A DNA stretch of 64,000 bases, taken from contig CAKQOW010000001.1 of assembly GCA_934256595.1 (NCBI GenBank), positions 1 to 64,000 of the forward strand. The letters run 5' to 3'. Made by a program: the position numbers and the translations under genes. The notes below the pieces were generated by a model. It had not been told where the DNA came from. It ran no database searches and saw only the letters and a program-made list of their open reading frames with translations. Numbering within the stretch: the first letter of the stretch is position 1; the number at the start of each line of letters is the position of its first letter. Shown one piece after another: positions 62,772 to 64,000 of this stretch. The stretch is from an uncultured Clostridia bacterium. Its GTDB lineage: Bacteria; Bacillota; Clostridia; Peptostreptococcales; Anaerovoracaceae.

Positions 62772-63599
62772 ATGGTCCCCAGATGGTTTTCAAAACACAA
62801 AAATGATGTAGAAGAAGAAGTTATGTCTATCCTTGAGGAAAGTCAGGGAAACGGAGAGATAAGAGAAGAAGGCAAGAAGATGATAAATGCCATATTTGCA
62901 TTTGATGATAAGCTTGCCCACGAAATCATGACTCCGAGAACAGATGTATTTATGATAGATATTCAGGACCCTATAGATGAATTTATAGAGGATCTGATGA
63001 GGCTTCAGTATTCAAGAATACCTGTATGTGACGGGGACAGCGACAATATCATAGGAATACTTCACGTCAAAGATTATATGATAAAGGCATATCAGGACGG
63101 GTTTGAAAATGTGGATATACGCAGTATACTCCGTAAAGCGTACTTTGTACCCGAAACCAAAAAGATAGACACACTGTTTTTTGAGCTTCAGAAAACCAAG
63201 CAGCATATTGCAATTCTCATAGACGAATACGGCGGATTTGCAGGCATTGTCACTATGGAGGATATAATCGAGGAGGTTATGGGCGATATAGACGATGAAT
63301 ATGACGAAGAAGAAACTGAAATAGTCAAGGTTGATGAAAACACCTATATGATAGACGGTAATACGGATCTTGATGATATAAATGATGAACTGGGGCTTGA
63401 ACTTGTTTCAGAAAACAGTGAAACTCTGGGAGGATTTATCATTGAGCTTCTGGGCGATTTACCTGATGAAGAAGAAAAAGAGGACAAGGTCATAGAATAT
63501 GAAAACCTTGTGTTCAAGATAGAATCTGTCAAGGACAGACGTATCGAAAAGGTTAAGCTTTATATTACTCCTGAGAGCAGCAATGGAAGTGAGGAGTAA
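62772..63599 (+). CDS. CBS-pair/CorC_HlyC domain protein
   Basis: A 275-residue soluble protein with two CBS domains (about 65-185; EIMTPRTDVFMIDIQDP, SRIPVCDGDSDNIIGILHVKD, DEYGGFAGIVTMEDIIEEVMG) and a C-terminal CorC_HlyC domain (TYMIDGNTDLDDINDELGL). There is no DUF21 membrane region, so it is the short CorC-like form, linked in other bacteria to Mg/Co efflux. AAAGGAAAT precedes the ATG. Strongly acidic linker near 180-200. Confidence 0.87.
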   Translation: MVPRWFSKHKNDVEEEVMSILEESQGNGEIREEGKKMINAIFAFDDKLAHEIMTPRTDVFMIDIQDPIDEFIEDLMRLQYSRIPVCDGDSDNIIGILHVKDYMIKAYQDGFENVDIRSILRKAYFVPETKKIDTLFFELQKTKQHIAILIDEYGGFAGIVTMEDIIEEVMGDIDDEYDEEETEIVKVDENTYMIDGNTDLDDINDELGLELVSENSETLGGFIIELLGDLPDEEEKEDKVIEYENLVFKIESVKDRRIEKVKLYITPESSNGSEE

Positions 63600-63686
63600 T
63601 ATAAAACCAAGCTAGTGATAAAATTTTTATATAGAGGCTCCTTTTCGGTTTATATATTTTTGCAAAAGATAATACCAAAAAGGGGT

Positions 63687-63722
63687 GTAAAGGGAGCATT
63701 TCAAAAAGGGAGTGCTCCTTTC
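63687..63722 (+). terminator. Terminator after the CBS gene
   Basis: AAAGGGAGCA (about 63689-63698) pairs with TGCTCCTTT (63714-63722), followed by CTCT. Further on are a (TATAA)n run at 63758-63777 and a small CAGGC-GAAA-GCCTG hairpin with a T-run near 63790-63815. Confidence 0.6.
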
Positions 63723-63814
63723 TCTATTCTATACGAAAGGGACTGATAAGAAAACCCAATATAATATAATATAATATACTATACTCATCCAGGCGAAAGC
63801 CTGTATATTTTTTT

Positions 63815-63844
63815 GTAATATTACCTGTCCACAGTACATATAGT
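63815..63844 (+). promoter_or_regulatory. SigE-like sporulation promoter of spoIIIAA
   Basis: GTAATATT (63815-63822) and CATATAGT (63837-63844) with a 14-base spacer closely resemble mother-cell SigE promoter elements. No good sigma-A pair fits better at this spot, and the spoIIIA operon is SigE-controlled in Bacillus and Clostridia. Confidence 0.6.
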
Positions 63845-63866
63845 GTATTGAAAGGACGGACAAGGT

Positions 63867-64000
63867 ATGAGAAATCTTGAGTGTATATTTAAAAAGCTGC
63901 CTGTGAGTATAGGTGAAAACATCAGGACTCTGCCATCTGAAATTATAACCTCTCTGGAGGAAATACGCATCAGAACCGGCAGCGGCATACGCATCATATC
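63867..64000 (+). CDS. spoIIIAA: Stage III sporulation protein AA, 5' end
   Basis: ATG at 63867 after ACAAGG; the frame is open to the window edge (44 codons visible). The text includes KKLPVSIGENIRTLP and LEEIRIRTGSGIRI, the usual N-terminal start of SpoIIIAA, an AAA-type ATPase of the feeding-tube complex that links mother cell and forespore. The ATPase motifs are beyond the window. Its presence says the organism carries sporulation genes. A SigE-like promoter lies just upstream. Confidence 0.82.
   Translation, partial: MRNLECIFKKLPVSIGENIRTLPSEIITSLEEIRIRTGSGIRII

Noticed and set aside
63758..63777. Array of -10 boxes
   Set aside because: A short TATAA repeat gives many TATAAT matches by chance and has no matching -35 elements.

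Overview
The window looks like a chromosomal segment of an anaerobic, endospore-forming member of the Clostridia. The evidence is the 5' end of spoIIIAA at the right edge with a SigE-like promoter, a BadF/HgdC-type 2-hydroxyacyl-CoA dehydratase activase, FeoAB, HemZ, a fused SecDF, RNase J, YlbF and the classic secDF-relA-dtd-MBL-hemZ-hisS gene order. Genes lean on AGA/AGG arginine codons and several use TTG starts. I cannot name the genus from the sequence.

Layout. 1-452: 3' end of a group II intron (maturase C-terminus plus domains V and VI), abutting a minus-strand cysteine-rich protein gene with a structured leader. 1339-5550: giant tandem dehydratase activase. 5763-6868: PD-(D/E)XK 'transposase' nuclease behind a leader with nested terminators. 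6909-22408: complete type IV pilus locus: pilB and pilT on one promoter, then a cyclic-di-GMP-I riboswitch with terminator, then pilC, pilA, pilD, pilM, pilN, pilO, a 2068-residue pseudopilin with GLUG repeats, and three small minor pilins. 22429-25733: yebC, a 6S RNA, and feoAB on the minus strand. 25873-31217: radical SAM protein, then a formate/nitrite-type channel with a structured leader, an OPT transporter, a P1 peptidase and a tRNA-editing protein. 31397-33112: small accessory patch with a HigBA toxin-antitoxin pair and a Fic protein. 33362-39045: PHP phosphatase, polA, coaE and an orphan peptide-binding lipoprotein. 39092-39178: tRNA-Leu(CAA). 39223-50222: yajC to hisS housekeeping run, interrupted after yajC by a second nuclease-transposase gene, an XRE regulator and a 14-codon remnant of a third copy. 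50226-59966: nadD, a YqeK-RsfS in-frame fusion, leuS, RNase J, ylbF, efp, mltG, an O-methyltransferase and a U32 peptidase. 60011-62731: AT-rich helicase-nuclease gene that looks acquired. 62772-64000: CBS/CorC protein and spoIIIAA.

How parts work together. In the pilus locus PilB/PilT power extension and retraction, PilC/M/N/O form the inner-membrane platform, PilD processes the pilins, PilA is the major subunit, and the giant pseudopilin with three small minor pilins probably forms a tip complex. Because the riboswitch lies after pilT, the second messenger should gate the platform, pilins and tip but not the motors. The right half is mostly translation, (p)ppGpp and secretion housekeeping. 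The most unusual items are the giant tip pilin, the YqeK-RsfS fusion with an internal ribosome-binding site, the helicase-nuclease, and three unassigned structured leaders (1011-1113, 5815-5881, 27077-27285). All calls are from reading the sequence; no database search was run.
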